DNA of 64,000 nucleotides from Nemertoderma westbladi (lineage: Eukaryota; Xenacoelomorpha; Nemertodermatida; Nemertodermatidae), in contig JAUCBJ010008372.1 of the NCBI GenBank assembly GCA_032718475.1, positions 1-64,000 on the forward strand, given 5' to 3'. The position numbers were made by a program, and so were the translations under genes. Below the pieces are notes generated by a model that was not told the DNA's origin, ran no database searches, and saw only the letters and a list, made by a program, of their open reading frames with translations. Of the stretch, positions 34,701-47,000 are shown piece by piece (position 1 is the first letter of the stretch; each line of letters opens with the position of its first letter).

Positions 34701-37551
34701 GTTTATATTAACAGTATCGCAGGTAGTTGTTTATATTAACAGTATACAGTATCGCGGGTAGTTGTTTATATTAACAGTATACAGTATCGTGGGTAGTTGT
34801 TTATATTAACAGTACAGTATCGCGGGTAGTTGTTTATATTAACAGTATACAGTATCGCGGGTAGTTGTTTATATTAACAGTATACAGTATCGCGGGTAGT
34901 TGTTTATATTAACAGTATACAGTATCGCGGGTAGTTGTTTTATTAACAGTATACAGTATCGCGGGTAGTTGTTTATATTAACAGTACAGTATCGCGGGTA
35001 GTTGTTTATATTAACAGTATACAGTATCGTGGGTAGTTGTTTATATTAACAGTATACAGTATCGCGGGTAGTTGTTTATAGTAACAGTATACAGTATCGC
35101 GGGTAGTTGTTTTATTAACAGTATACAGTATCGCGGGTAGTTGTTTATATTAACAGTACAGTATCGCGGGTAGTTGTTTATATTAACAGTATACAGTATC
35201 GTGGGTAGTTGTTTATATTAACAGTATACAGTATCGCGGGTAGTTGTTTATATTAACAGTATACAGTATCGCGGGTAGTTGTTTATAGTAACAGTACAGT
35301 ATCGCGGGTAGTTGTTTATATTAACAGTATACAGTATCGTGGGTAGTTGTTTATAGTAACAGTATACAGTATCGCGGGTAGTTGTTTATATTAACAGTAT
35401 ACAGTATCGCGGGTAGTTGTTTATATTAACAGTATACAGTATCGCGGGTAGTTGTTTATATTAACAGTATACAGTATCGTGGGTAGTTGTTTATATTAAC
35501 AGTATACAGTATCGCGGGTAGTTGTTTATAGTAACAGTATACAGTATCGCGGGTAGTTGTTTATATTAACAGTATACAGTATCGTGGGTAGTTGTTTATA
35601 TTAACAGTATACAGTATCGCGGGTAGTTGTTTATAGTAACAGTATACAGTATCGTGGGTAGTTGTTTATATTAACAGTATACAGTATCGCGGGTAGTTGT
35701 TTATATTAACAGTATACAGTATCGCGGGTAGTTGTTTATATTAACAGTATACAGTATCGTGGGTAGTTGTTTATATTAACAGTATACAGTATCGCGGGTA
35801 GTTGTTTATAGTAACAGTATACAGTATCGCGGGTAGTTGTTTATATTAACAGTATACAGTATCGTGGGTAGTTGTTTATATTAACAGTATACAGTATCGC
35901 GGGTAGTTGTTTATAGTAACAGTATACAGTATCGTGGGTAGTTGTTTATATTAACAGTATACAGTATCGCGGGTAGTTGTTTATATTAACAGCATACAGT
36001 ATCGTGGGTAGTTGTTTATATTAACAGTATACAGTATCGCGGGTAGTTGTTTATATTAACAGCATACAGTATTGTGGGTAGTTGTTTATATTAACAATAT
36101 ACAGTATCGTGGGTAGTTGTTTATATTAACAGTACAGTATCGCGGGTAGTTGTTTATAGTAACAGTATACAGTATCGTGGGTAGTTGTTTATATTAACAG
36201 TATACAGTATTGCGGGTAGTTGTTTATATTAACAGTATACAGTATCGCGGGTAGTTGTTTATATTAACAGTATACAGTATCGCGGGTAGTTGTTTATATT
36301 AACAGTACAGTATCGCGGGTAGTTGTTTACAGTAACAGTATACAGTATCGTGGGTAGTTGTTTATATTAACAGTATACAGTATCGCGGGTAGTTGTTTAT
36401 ATAAACAGTACAGTATCGCAGGTAGTTGTTTATAGTAACAGTATACAGTATCGTGGGTAGTTGTTTATATTAACAGTATACAGTATCGCGGGTAGTTGTT
36501 TATATTAACAGTACAGTATCGCGGGTAGTTGTTTATAGTAACAGTATACAGTATCGCGGGTAGTTGTTTATATTAACAGTATACAGTATCGTGGGTAGTT
36601 GTTTATATTAACAGTACAGTATCGCGGGTAGTTGTTTATAGTAACAGTATATGTACAGTATCGTGGGTAGTTGTTTATATTAACAGTATACACTATCGCG
36701 GGTAGTTGTTTATATTAACAGTATATACTATCGCGGGTAGTTGTTTATATTAACAGTATACAGTATCGTGGGTAGTCGTTTATATTAACAGTACAGTATC
36801 GCGGGTAGTTGTTTATATTAACAGTATACAGTATCGCGGGTAGTTGTTTATATTAACAGTATACAGTATCGTGGGTAGTTGTTTATATTAACAGTACAGT
36901 ATCGCGGGTAGTTGTTTATAGTAACAGTATACAGTATCGTGGGTATTTGTTTATATTAACAGTATACAGTATCGCGGGTAGTTGTTTATAGTAACAGTAT
37001 ACAGTATCGCGGGTAGTTGTTTATATTAACAGTATACAGTATCGCGGGTAGTTGTTTATATTAACAGTATACAGTATCGCGGGTAGTTGTTTATATTAAC
37101 AGTATACAGTATTGCGGGTAGTTGTTTATAGTAACAGTATACAGTATCGCGGGTAGTTGTTTATATTAACAGTATACACTATCGCGGGTGGTTGTTTATA
37201 TTAACAGTATACAGTATTGCGGGTAGTTGTTTATATTAACAGTATACAGTATCGCGGGTAGTTGTTTATAGTAACAGTATTCAGTATCGCAGGTAGTTGT
37301 TTATATTAACAGTATACACTATCGCGGGTAGTTGTTTATATTAACAGTATACAGTATCGCGGGTAGTTGTTTATATTAACAGTATACAGTATCGCGGGTA
37401 GTTGTTTATATTAACAGTATACAGTATCACGGGTAGTTGTTTATATTAACAGTATACACTATCGCGGGTAGTTGTTTATATTAACAGTATACACTATCGC
37501 GGGTAGTTGTTTATAGTTGCTCCAACCCAGAATTTTTCATCGTAATATTGG

Positions 37552-40500
37552 ATGTCAACTGTGTGGAAAGACAGCTTAACAATAATTATACTTTATGCAG
37601 GAGATGGTCACGGCACAATTATAGTAATTGATACGTTCAGTAAAGATCAAACTGAAAGAAAGAAAAGTATCAAACAGGTGGAAAGTATATTGGAGAAAAC
37701 TGAAGAATTAAAGGAAATCGTTGAGTATATTGGATGGGTTGGTCCCATAAATAAACCACTCCAGGGTAAGATAACTGATATAATTATATCTACTGTTGAT
37801 GTTCTTTCAGATAAAGAGAAAGAACTTTACTTTAGACTGGATGCAGATATTTCTGAGTTAACAACCCAGAATCTGGTTAGTATTTGGGGTTTAAATGAAG
37901 TTTCAACAATAGAAATTGTTAATAAATTCAAAGACATGGGACTTATGATTATGAATATAAGTGGATCAAATACACTGAAACTTCCAAAATTTTTAATTAA
38001 TTATATAAAAGAACAAAAACTGCCCATAGAGATACTGGCGAGAGGCCCAGAAGCATTGGCTGCTTATAAAGCAGCTCTTTCTAAAGGGACTACATGGATA
38101 CTGAAAACCCGGTTAATGTTAGTGGGACAAGAGAGGGCTGGTAAAACTAGTTTGAAGAAGTCCCTTATTGGTCAACCGTTTGATATAAATGAACCAATAA
38201 CTGATGGTATTGACTCATCTGCTAACTGTATTATAAATACCGGACAAAACACAGATTGGACCAACATGAAAGAAGAGCCTGAGACAGCTGTTGATGTCGT
38301 CATTACTAAGGAAATTGCAAAAACAGTTCTAGAAAGAAAACAAGTTGCAGGTGATGAGTCTGATATTTCTGGAACTTCAGCAATGGGTATTGGTATTGCG
38401 ACACCCTCAGTTGCAACATCTTCATCTTCTACTGATGATCAACCTAAGATTGCTACTTCAACTCCAAGTTATGGTGCTGAGAAAGTTCAAAAGGATAGTT
38501 TGTGGAGGCGGGTAGTTTCAGTATTACCTGGTTTAAAGTCAAAATATAATAGAAGTAAAATAAATATAAAATCTAGTACAACTTTATTAACTGGTGAGAA
38601 TGAAAGTAAACCTATTGAAGAAAATCTTTCTAGGCAACCCATAAGGGGAGCTATGGGAAATGATATTCCTGGCAACATCACAAAGGGAGTAGAGGATATA
38701 TTGTTATCTGGTAAACCTCAAGATATTCTGGCTAAATTTAATGAGGAAGACAGTCGCTTTTCTCTACAGATAGTCGATTTTGGTGGCCAATGTATTTATT
38801 ACACAACCCATCAGATATTTTTGAGTAGACGAGCTATTTATATAATTGTATTTAATCTCTTGGAAAATCTTGAAAAAACTCCTAATATTATTTTCAGATC
38901 TGATGAAAACAATATTAATGAGTTTGTTTTCGGTGAGATTAAGAATATTGAGTTTATTGAATTTTGGTTAAAAAATATTTATTCGTTTGGTACAAAACTA
39001 GAAGTAAATTCTTGTCCACCTGTTTTTGTAGTTGGAACTCATAAAGGCAGCTTACATGCTGATCCTGATACTCAATCTGTAATAGCAAGTAAAATATTTG
39101 AAAAGATTAAGACCCATTTGGGTAAATCTTCATATACAGATAATCTAATTAAAGATTACTTTGCTATAGAGAATAATAGAGAAATTATATATGGTGGAGA
39201 GAAAGGACTTGAAAATTTACAGGCCGATATTGTCAAGGAAATGGTAAATTTTAAGGAGGAAATACCTTTGCAATATCTAAAATTTGACCAACTTGTGTCT
39301 CAATTAATCAAGGATGGTAAAGTTTATATTGACATTGACTTGCTAGAGATTAAATTAAAGGATATTGATGTAGAAATGGATAACATTGGTTTGAAAACCA
39401 TGTTAGAATTTTACCACGATTTGGGTACAATAATTTACTTTGACGATGAATCTCTAAGAGATACTGTTATACTGAGCCCAGAATGGTTGAGTGGAATGTT
39501 TACCAAAATAATAACTGTAAAAGACAAAATAAAGAAACAACATTTTACATTCTGGAAGAACCTGGATGACAATGGTATATTACATGAAGAACTCCTTGAT
39601 TATCTGTGGGAAGGCGTTCTTGATAAAAAACAATTTATGTTGAATATTCTAGAACGTTTTGATTTATTATGTGAACGAGTTTTACCAAGAACCGAAAGAA
39701 CATTGCAAGATGATGTAAAGTTGGCTTATTATGTACCTTGCCGCCTTAAATCTGTTAGATATACTCCATTCACACCAAGACAATGTAAAGTTGAATTTTA
39801 TATTACATTCAAGAGTTTCTTACCGCAAGGATTGTACTACCGTTTAATTAAGAGAACTATAGATTTGTCCTACATTGTAGGTAATAGAGTAATTCAACCT
39901 AAACTTTACCACAGAGTTGCTCAAATATTTTTAGATTTTAATCATCAGGTAATTTTGGAAAGATCTTCTATTTCATTAAATTGGATTAAAGTTCAGGTAA
40001 TTAGATCTGAGATGTTTAGTTCGGGCGATGAACAAACTGAAAGTAAACTTGCACCAGATCCGGATATTGTTAATAAAGTAAATCATTTTATTAATACTTC
40101 ATTGAAGGAAATTATTACCCAAATGAGATTTAAAAATATTTCATTTGATTTCGAAATAAAATGTGAATGTAATGCTAAATGCGATCAACATAGATTACTT
40201 GACTGCAATGAAGAAGGATGTTTTCACTTTGTTAAACTGGCAGATATTCTATCAAATGATTTTGTTCAATGTAAATTTAATAACTCTGTTAGAAGTCGAT
40301 ATATTAGTGGAAAATTCCCTGTTGTTGGGAGATTTAGCTCACATTGGTTAAACATTACAACTAACCAAGATGACCTTATTGATAGACTGGAAATCTCAGA
40401 GTTACTTGTATACTTAGCAAGTAAGGGGGCTATATCAAAGGAAGTTTTAGCTGTTATTGAATCTAAGTCGAATTTGTTGAGTAAGAATAAGATTTTGTTG

Positions 40501-41022
40501 GAGTCAATAAAATGGGGATCAGAAAATAATTACAAAGTATTTATTGAAGCATTATATGTAACCAATCAACCGCTTTTGGTTGAAATTTTGCATGAAAAAA
40601 TCAAAATGGAAGACCAAATGTTCCCTGATATTCTAACAAAGTATAAATATATGTTAATGAAAAATTTAGAACAAACTAAATTTGTTGCACAACTTCTTAT
40701 TATCAGAAAAGTTATAAGTAAATCTATCCTAGAAATAATAGAATGCAAAGAATCCATAGATAGTAAGAATGTTGTACTTATAAACGCAGTAATGAAAAGA
40801 TCTTATAAGGATTTTCTATCTTTTTGTAAATGTCTCAGGGTCACCAACCAACATCATTTAGCTGATACTCTAGAGGAAGCTACCAAAGGTTATGATGCTG
40901 ATATTGTAGACATTACCAATCAAGCTGATGAAGTTGCTGATATAGATAATACTAATCAAGGTGGAGAGGCCGCTGGGGTTATAGACGTTACCAATCAACC
41001 GGTGGAGAGGCTGCTGTTATAG
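37552..41022 (+). CDS. Winged-helix/Roc-COR/tandem CARD protein (ROCO-type, STAND-related); 5' end probably incomplete
   Basis: 1156 codons without interruption. Residues about 85-155 (LSDKEKELYFRLD, LVSIWGLNEVSTIEIVNKF) resemble the winged-helix end of an NB-ARC-type STAND module. A Roc GTPase follows: P-loop GQERAGKT (192-199), DFGGQ (409-413) and VGTHKG (494-499), with a long Ser/Thr-rich insertion between the first two. COR spans roughly 570-840 (SPEWLSGMF near 645). A Cys cluster lies at about 870-900 (CECNAKCDQH). Two CARD-like death folds follow at about 938-1012 and 1024-1110. The tail is a degenerate 12-13-residue repeat around TNQ. Such proteins are known as candidate intracellular sensors that recruit CARD partners. 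An in-frame TAA lies at 37543. A plausible splice acceptor, CTTTATGCAG, ends at 37600, so the nucleotide-binding half may be encoded upstream of the minisatellite. Domain limits are by eye. Confidence 0.8.
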   Translation: MSTVWKDSLTIIILYAGDGHGTIIVIDTFSKDQTERKKSIKQVESILEKTEELKEIVEYIGWVGPINKPLQGKITDIIISTVDVLSDKEKELYFRLDADISELTTQNLVSIWGLNEVSTIEIVNKFKDMGLMIMNISGSNTLKLPKFLINYIKEQKLPIEILARGPEALAAYKAALSKGTTWILKTRLMLVGQERAGKTSLKKSLIGQPFDINEPITDGIDSSANCIINTGQNTDWTNMKEEPETAVDVVITKEIAKTVLERKQVAGDESDISGTSAMGIGIATPSVATSSSSTDDQPKIATSTPSYGAEKVQKDSLWRRVVSVLPGLKSKYNRSKINIKSSTTLLTGENESKPIEENLSRQPIRGAMGNDIPGNITKGVEDILLSGKPQDILAKFNEEDSRFSLQIVDFGGQCIYYTTHQIFLSRRAIYIIVFNLLENLEKTPNIIFRSDENNINEFVFGEIKNIEFIEFWLKNIYSFGTKLEVNSCPPVFVVGTHKGSLHADPDTQSVIASKIFEKIKTHLGKSSYTDNLIKDYFAIENNREIIYGGEKGLENLQADIVKEMVNFKEEIPLQYLKFDQLVSQLIKDGKVYIDIDLLEIKLKDIDVEMDNIGLKTMLEFYHDLGTIIYFDDESLRDTVILSPEWLSGMFTKIITVKDKIKKQHFTFWKNLDDNGILHEELLDYLWEGVLDKKQFMLNILERFDLLCERVLPRTERTLQDDVKLAYYVPCRLKSVRYTPFTPRQCKVEFYITFKSFLPQGLYYRLIKRTIDLSYIVGNRVIQPKLYHRVAQIFLDFNHQVILERSSISLNWIKVQVIRSEMFSSGDEQTESKLAPDPDIVNKVNHFINTSLKEIITQMRFKNISFDFEIKCECNAKCDQHRLLDCNEEGCFHFVKLADILSNDFVQCKFNNSVRSRYISGKFPVVGRFSSHWLNITTNQDDLIDRLEISELLVYLASKGAISKEVLAVIESKSNLLSKNKILLESIKWGSENNYKVFIEALYVTNQPLLVEILHEKIKMEDQMFPDILTKYKYMLMKNLEQTKFVAQLLIIRKVISKSILEIIECKESIDSKNVVLINAVMKRSYKDFLSFCKCLRVTNQHHLADTLEEATKGYDADIVDITNQADEVADIDNTNQGGEAAGVIDVTNQPVERLLL
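37591..37600 (+). promoter_or_regulatory. Candidate 3' splice site
   Basis: CTTTATGCAG followed by GAGATGG. If used, the exon starts at 37601 in phase 1 of the long frame, and the residues before it are intronic. The protein begins in the middle of a STAND-like module, which makes an upstream exon likely. Confidence 0.35.
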
Positions 41023-44000
41023 ACGTTACCAATCAACCGGTGGAGAGGCTGCTGTTATAGACATTGCCAATCAATGTAATGTAGCTGTTGTTATAGATGT
41101 TACCAATCAACCGGTGGAGAGGCTGCTGTTATAGATAGATATTGCCAATTAATGTAATGTAGCTGTTGCTATAGATGTTACCAATCAACCGGTGGAGAGG
41201 CTGCTGGGGTTATAGACTTTACCAATCAAGGTGAAGAGGCTGCTGTTATAAACATTACCAATCAAGGTGAAGAGGATGCTGTTATAAACATTACCAATCA
41301 AGGCAGAGAGATTGCTGTTGTAGACGTTACCAATCAAGGCAGAGAGACTGCTGTTATAGACGATACCAATCAAGGTAGAGGGGCTGCTGTAATAGACGAT
41401 ACCAATGAAGGTGGAGAGGCTGCTGTTATAGACGTTACCAATGAAGGTGGAGAGGCTGCTGTTATAGACGTTACGAATGAAGGTAGAGAGGCTGTTGTTA
41501 TAAACGTTACCAATCAAGGTAGAGAGGCTGCTGTAATAGACGATACCAATCAAGGTAGAGGGGCTGCTGTTATAGACATTACCAATCAAGGTAGAGAGGC
41601 TGCTGTAATAGACGATACCAATCAAGGTAGAGAGGCTGCTGTTATAGACATTACCAATCAAGGTAGAGGGGCTGCTGTTATAGACATTACCAATGAAGCT
41701 AGAGAGTCTGCTGTTATAGACATTACCAATCAAGGTAGAGAGGCTGCTGTAATAGACGATACCAATCAAGGTAGAGAGGCTGCTGTAATAGACGATACCA
41801 ATCAAGGTAGAGGGGCTGCTGTTATAGACATTACCAATCAAGGTAGAGAGGCTGCTGTAATAGACGATACCAATCAAGGTAGAGAGGCTGCTGTTATAGA
41901 CATTACCAATCAAGGTAGAGGGGCTGCTGTAATAGACGATACCAATCAAGGTAGAGAGGCTGCTGTAATAGACATTACAAATGAAGGAGGAGAGGCTGCT
42001 GTTATAGACATTACCAATCAAGGATGAGAGGCTGCTGTTATAGACATTACCAATCAAGGTAGAGAGGCTGCTGTAATAGACGATACCAATCAAGGTAGAG
42101 AGGCTGCTGTAATAGACGATACCAATCAAGGTAGAGAGGCTGCTGTTATAGACATTACCAATCGAGGTAGAGGGGCTGCTGTTATAGACATTACCAATCA
42201 AGGTAGAGAGGCTGCTGTAATAGACGATACCAATCAAGGTAGAGAGGCTGCTGTTATAGACATTACCAATCAAGGTAGAGGGGCTGCTGTTATAGACATT
42301 ACCAATCAAGGTAGAGAGGCTGCTGTAATAGACGATACCAATCAAGGTAGAGAGGCTGCTGTTATAGACATTACCAATCAAGGTAGAGGGGCTGCTGTTA
42401 TAGACATTACCAATGAAGCTAGAGAGTCTGCTGTTATAGACATTACCAATCAAGGTAGAGAGGCTGCTGTTATAGACATTACCACTGAAGGTGGAGAGGC
42501 TGCTGTTATAGACATTACCAATCAAGGTATAGAAGAGAGGCTGCTGTAATAGACGATACCAATCAAGGTAGAGAGGCTGCTGTAATAGACGATACCAATC
42601 AAGGTAGAGGGGCTGCTGTTATAGACATTACCAATCAAGGTAGAGAGGCTGCTGTAATAGACGATACCAATCAAGGTAGAGAGGCTGCTGTTATAGACAT
42701 TACCAATCAAGGTAGAGGGGCTGCTGTAATAGACGATACCAATCAAGGTAGAGAGGCTGCTGTAATAGACATTACAAATGAAGGAGGAGAGGCTGCTGTT
42801 ATAGACATTACCAATCAAGGATGAGAGGCTGCTGTTATAGACATTACCAATCAAGGTAGAGAGGCTGCTGTAATAGACGATACCAATCAAGGTAGAGAGG
42901 CTGCTGTAATAGACGATACCAATCAAGGTAGAGAGGCTGCTGTAATAGACGATACCAATCAAGGTAGAGGGGCTGCTGTTATAGACATTACCAATCAAGG
43001 TAGAGATGCTGCTGTAATAGACGATACCAATCAAGGTAGAGAGGCTGCTGTTATAGACATTACCAATCAAGGTAGAGGGGCTGCTGTTATAGACATTACC
43101 AATGAAGCTAGAGAGTCTGCTGTTATAGACATTACCAATCAAGGTAGAGAGGCTGCTGTTATAGACATTACCAATCAAGGTAGAGAGGCTGCTGTTATAG
43201 ACATTACCAATCAAGGTAGAGGGGCTGCTGTTATAGACATTACCAATCAAGGTAGAGAGGCTGCTGTAATAGACGATACCAATCAAGGTAGAGAGGCTGC
43301 TGTAATAGACGATACCAATCAAGGTAGAGAGGCTGCTATGATAGACATTACCAATCAAGGTAGAGGGGCTGCTGTTATAGACATTACCAATGAAGCTAGA
43401 GAGTCTGCTGTTATAGACATTACCAATCAAGGTAGAGAGGCTGCTGTTATAGACATTACCAATCAAGGATGAGAGGCTGCTGTTATAGACATTACCAATG
43501 AAGGTGGAGAGGCTGCTGTTATAGACATTACCAATGAAGGTGGAGAGGCTGCTGTTATAGACATTACCAATCAAGGTAGAGAGGCTGCTGTAATAGACGA
43601 TACCAATCAAGGTAGAGAGGTTGCTGTAATAGACGATACCACTCAAGGTAGAGGGGCTGCTGTTATAGACGTTACCAATCAAGGATGAGAGGCTGCCGTT
43701 ATAGACATTACCAATCAAGGATGAGAGGCTGCTGTTATAGACATTACCAATCAAGGTAGAGGGGCTGCTGTTATAGACATTACCAATCAAGGATGAGAGG
43801 CTGCTGTTATAGACATTACCAATCAAGGTAGAGAGGCTGCTGTAATAGACGATACCAATCAAGGTAGAGAGGTTGCTGTAATAGACGATACCACTCAAGG
43901 TAGAGGGGCTGCTGTTATAGACGTTACCAATCAAGGATGAGAGGCTGCTGTTATAAACGTTACCAATCAATGTAGAGAGGCTGCTGTAATAGACGATACC

Positions 44001-47000
44001 AATCAAGGTAGAGAGGCTGCTGTTATAGACGTTACCAATCAAGGTAGAGAGGCTGCTGTAATAGACATTACCAATCAAGGTAGAGAGGCTGCTGTTATAG
44101 ACATTACCAATGAAGGTGGAGAGGCTGCTGTTATAGACGTTACCAATCAAGGTAGAGAGGCTGCTGTAATAGACGATACCAATCAAGGTAGAGAGGCTGC
44201 TGTAATAGACATTACCAATCAAGGTAGAGAGGCTGCTGTTCTAGACGTTACCAATCAAGGTAGAGAGGCTGCTGTAATAGACATTACCAATCAAGGTAGA
44301 GAGGCTGCTGTTATAGACATTACCAATGAAGGTGGAGAGACTGCTGTTATAGACATTACCAATGAAGGTGGAGAGGCTGCTGTTATAGACATTACCAATC
44401 AAGGTAGAGAGGCTGCTGTAATAGACATTACCAATCAAGGTAGAGAGGCTGCTGTTATAGACATTACCAATGAAGGTGGAGAGGCTGCTGTTATAGACGT
44501 TACCAATCAAGGATGAGAGGCTGCTGTAATAGACGTTACCAATCAAGGTAGAGAGGCTGCTGTTATAGACATTACCAATCAAGGTAGAGAGGCTGCTGTT
44601 ATAGACATTACCAATCAAGGTAGAGAGGCTGCTGTTATAGACATTACCAATCAAGGTAGAGGGGCTGCTGTTATAGACATTACCAATCAAGGTAGAGAGG
44701 CTGCTGTAATAGACGATACCAATCAAGGTAGAGAGGCTGCTGTTATAGACATTACCAATCAAGGTAGAGAGGCTGCTATGATAGACATTACCAATCAAGG
44801 TAGAGGGGCTGCTGTTATAGACATTACCAATGAAGCTAGAGAGTCTGCTGTTATAGACATTACCAATCAAGGTAGAGAGGCTGCTGTTATAGACATTACC
44901 AATCAAGGATGAGAGGCTGCTGTTATAGACATTACCAATGAAGGTGGAGAGGCTGCTGTTATAGACATTACCAATGAAGGTGGAGAGGCTGCTGTTATAG
45001 ACATTACCAATCAAGGATGAGAGGTTGCTGTAATAGATGATACCAATCAAGGTAGAGGGGCTGCTGTTATAGACATTACCAATGAAGGTGGAGAGGCTGC
45101 TGTAATAGACGTTACCAATCAAGGTAGAGAGTCTGCTGTTATAGACATTACCAATCAAGGTAGAGGGGCTGCTGTTATAGACATTACCAATGAAGGTGGA
45201 GAGGCTGCTGTAATAGATGTTACCAATCAAGGTAGAGAGTCTGCTGTTATAGACATTACCAATCAAGGATGAGAGGCTGCTGTTATAGACATTACCAATC
45301 AAGGTAGAGAGGCTGCTGTAATAGACGATACCAATCAAGGTAGAGAGGCTGCTGTAATAGACGATACCAATCAAGGTAGAGGGGCTGCTGTTATAGACAT
45401 TACCAATCAAGGTAGAGAGGCTGCTGTAATAGACGATACCAATCAAGGTAGAGAGGCTGCTGTTATAGACATTACCAATCAAGGTAGAGGGGCTGCTGTT
45501 ATAGACATTACCAATGAAGCTAGAGAGTCTGCTGTTATAGACATTACCAATCAAGGTAGAGAGGCTGCTGTTATAGACATTACCAATCAAGGTAGAGAGG
45601 CTGCTGTTATAGACATTACCAATCAAGGTAGAGGGGCTGCTGTTATAGACATTACCAATCAAGGATGAGAGGCTGCTGTTATAGACATTACCAATGAAGG
45701 TGGAGAGGCTGCTGTTATAGACATTACCAATCAAGGTAGAGGGGCTGCTGTTATAGACATTACCAATCAAGGTAGAGAGGCTGCTGTAATAGACGATACC
45801 AATGAAGGTGGAGAGGCTGCTGTTATAGACATTACCAATCAAGGTTGAGAGGCTGCTGTTATAGACATTACCAATCAAGGTAGAGAGGCTGCTGTTATAG
45901 ACATTACCAATCAAGGTAGAGGGGCTGCTGTTATAGACATTACCAATCAAGGTAGAGAGGCTGCTGTAATAGACGATACCAATGAAGGTGGAGAGGCTGC
46001 TGTTATAGACATTACCAATCAAGGTTGAGAGGCTGCTGTTATAGACATTACCAATCAAGGATGAGAGGCTGCTGTTATAGACATTACCAATCAAGGTTGA
46101 GAGGCTGCTGTTATAGACATTACCAATGAAGGTGGAGAGGCTGCTGTTATAGACATTACCAATCAAGGTAGAGGGGCTGCTGTTATAGACATTACCAATC
46201 AAGGTAGAGAGGCTGCTGTAATAGACGATACCAATGAAGGTGGAGAGGCTGCTGTTATAGACATTACCAATCAAGGTTGAGAGGCTGCTGTTATAGACAT
46301 TACCAATCAAGGTAGAGAGGCTGCTGTTATAGACATTACCAATCAAGGTAGAGGGGCTGCTGTTATAGACATTACCAATGAAGGTGGAGAGGCTGCTGTA
46401 ATAGACGTTACCAATCAAGGTAGAGAGTCTGCTGTTATAGACATTACCAATCAAGGATGAGAGGCTGCTGTTATAGACATTACCAATCAAGGATGAGAGG
46501 CTGCTGTTATAGACATTACCAATCAAGGATGAGAGGCTGCTGTTATAGACATTACCAATGAAGGTGGAGAGGCTGCTGTTATAGACATTACCAATCAAGG
46601 TTGAGAGGCTGCTGTAATAGACGATACCAATGAAGGTGGAGAGGCTGCTGTTATAGACATTACCAATCAAGGTTGAGAGGCTGCTGTTATAGACATTACC
46701 AATCAAGGTAGAGAGGCTGCTGTAATAGACGATACCAATCAAGGTTGAGAGGCTGCTGTTATAGACATTACCAATCAAGGTTGAGAGGCTGCTGTTATAG
46801 ACATTACCAATCGAGGTAGAGAGGCTGCTGTTATAGACATTACCAATCAAGGTAGAGGGGCTGCTGTTATAGACATTACCAATGAAGGTGGAGAGGCTGC
46901 TGTAATAGACATTACCAATCAAGGTAGAGGGGCTGCTGTTATAGACGTTACCAATCAAGGTTGAGAGGCTGCTGTTATAGACATTACCAATCAAGGATGA

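Larger units (their letters stand above)
20586..37516. repeat. 35-bp minisatellite, about 17 kb, interrupted by two MITEs
   Basis: The unit reads GGGTAGTTGTTTATATTAAC then AGTATACAGTATCGC (35 bp). Shorter forms lack TA (33 bp) or seven bases (28 bp). Recurrent variants include TCGTGGG, TCATGGG, TCGCAGG and TTTATAGTAACAG. Excluding the two insertions there are roughly 400 units. Each unit holds a TTAA, the piggyBac target. The right edge is 36 bases before the first ATG of the Roc-COR-CARD frame. No open frame of note. Confidence 0.95.

Noticed and set aside
20586-37516. CRISPR-like array
   Set aside because: The repeats are contiguous without unique spacers, and the context is eukaryotic.
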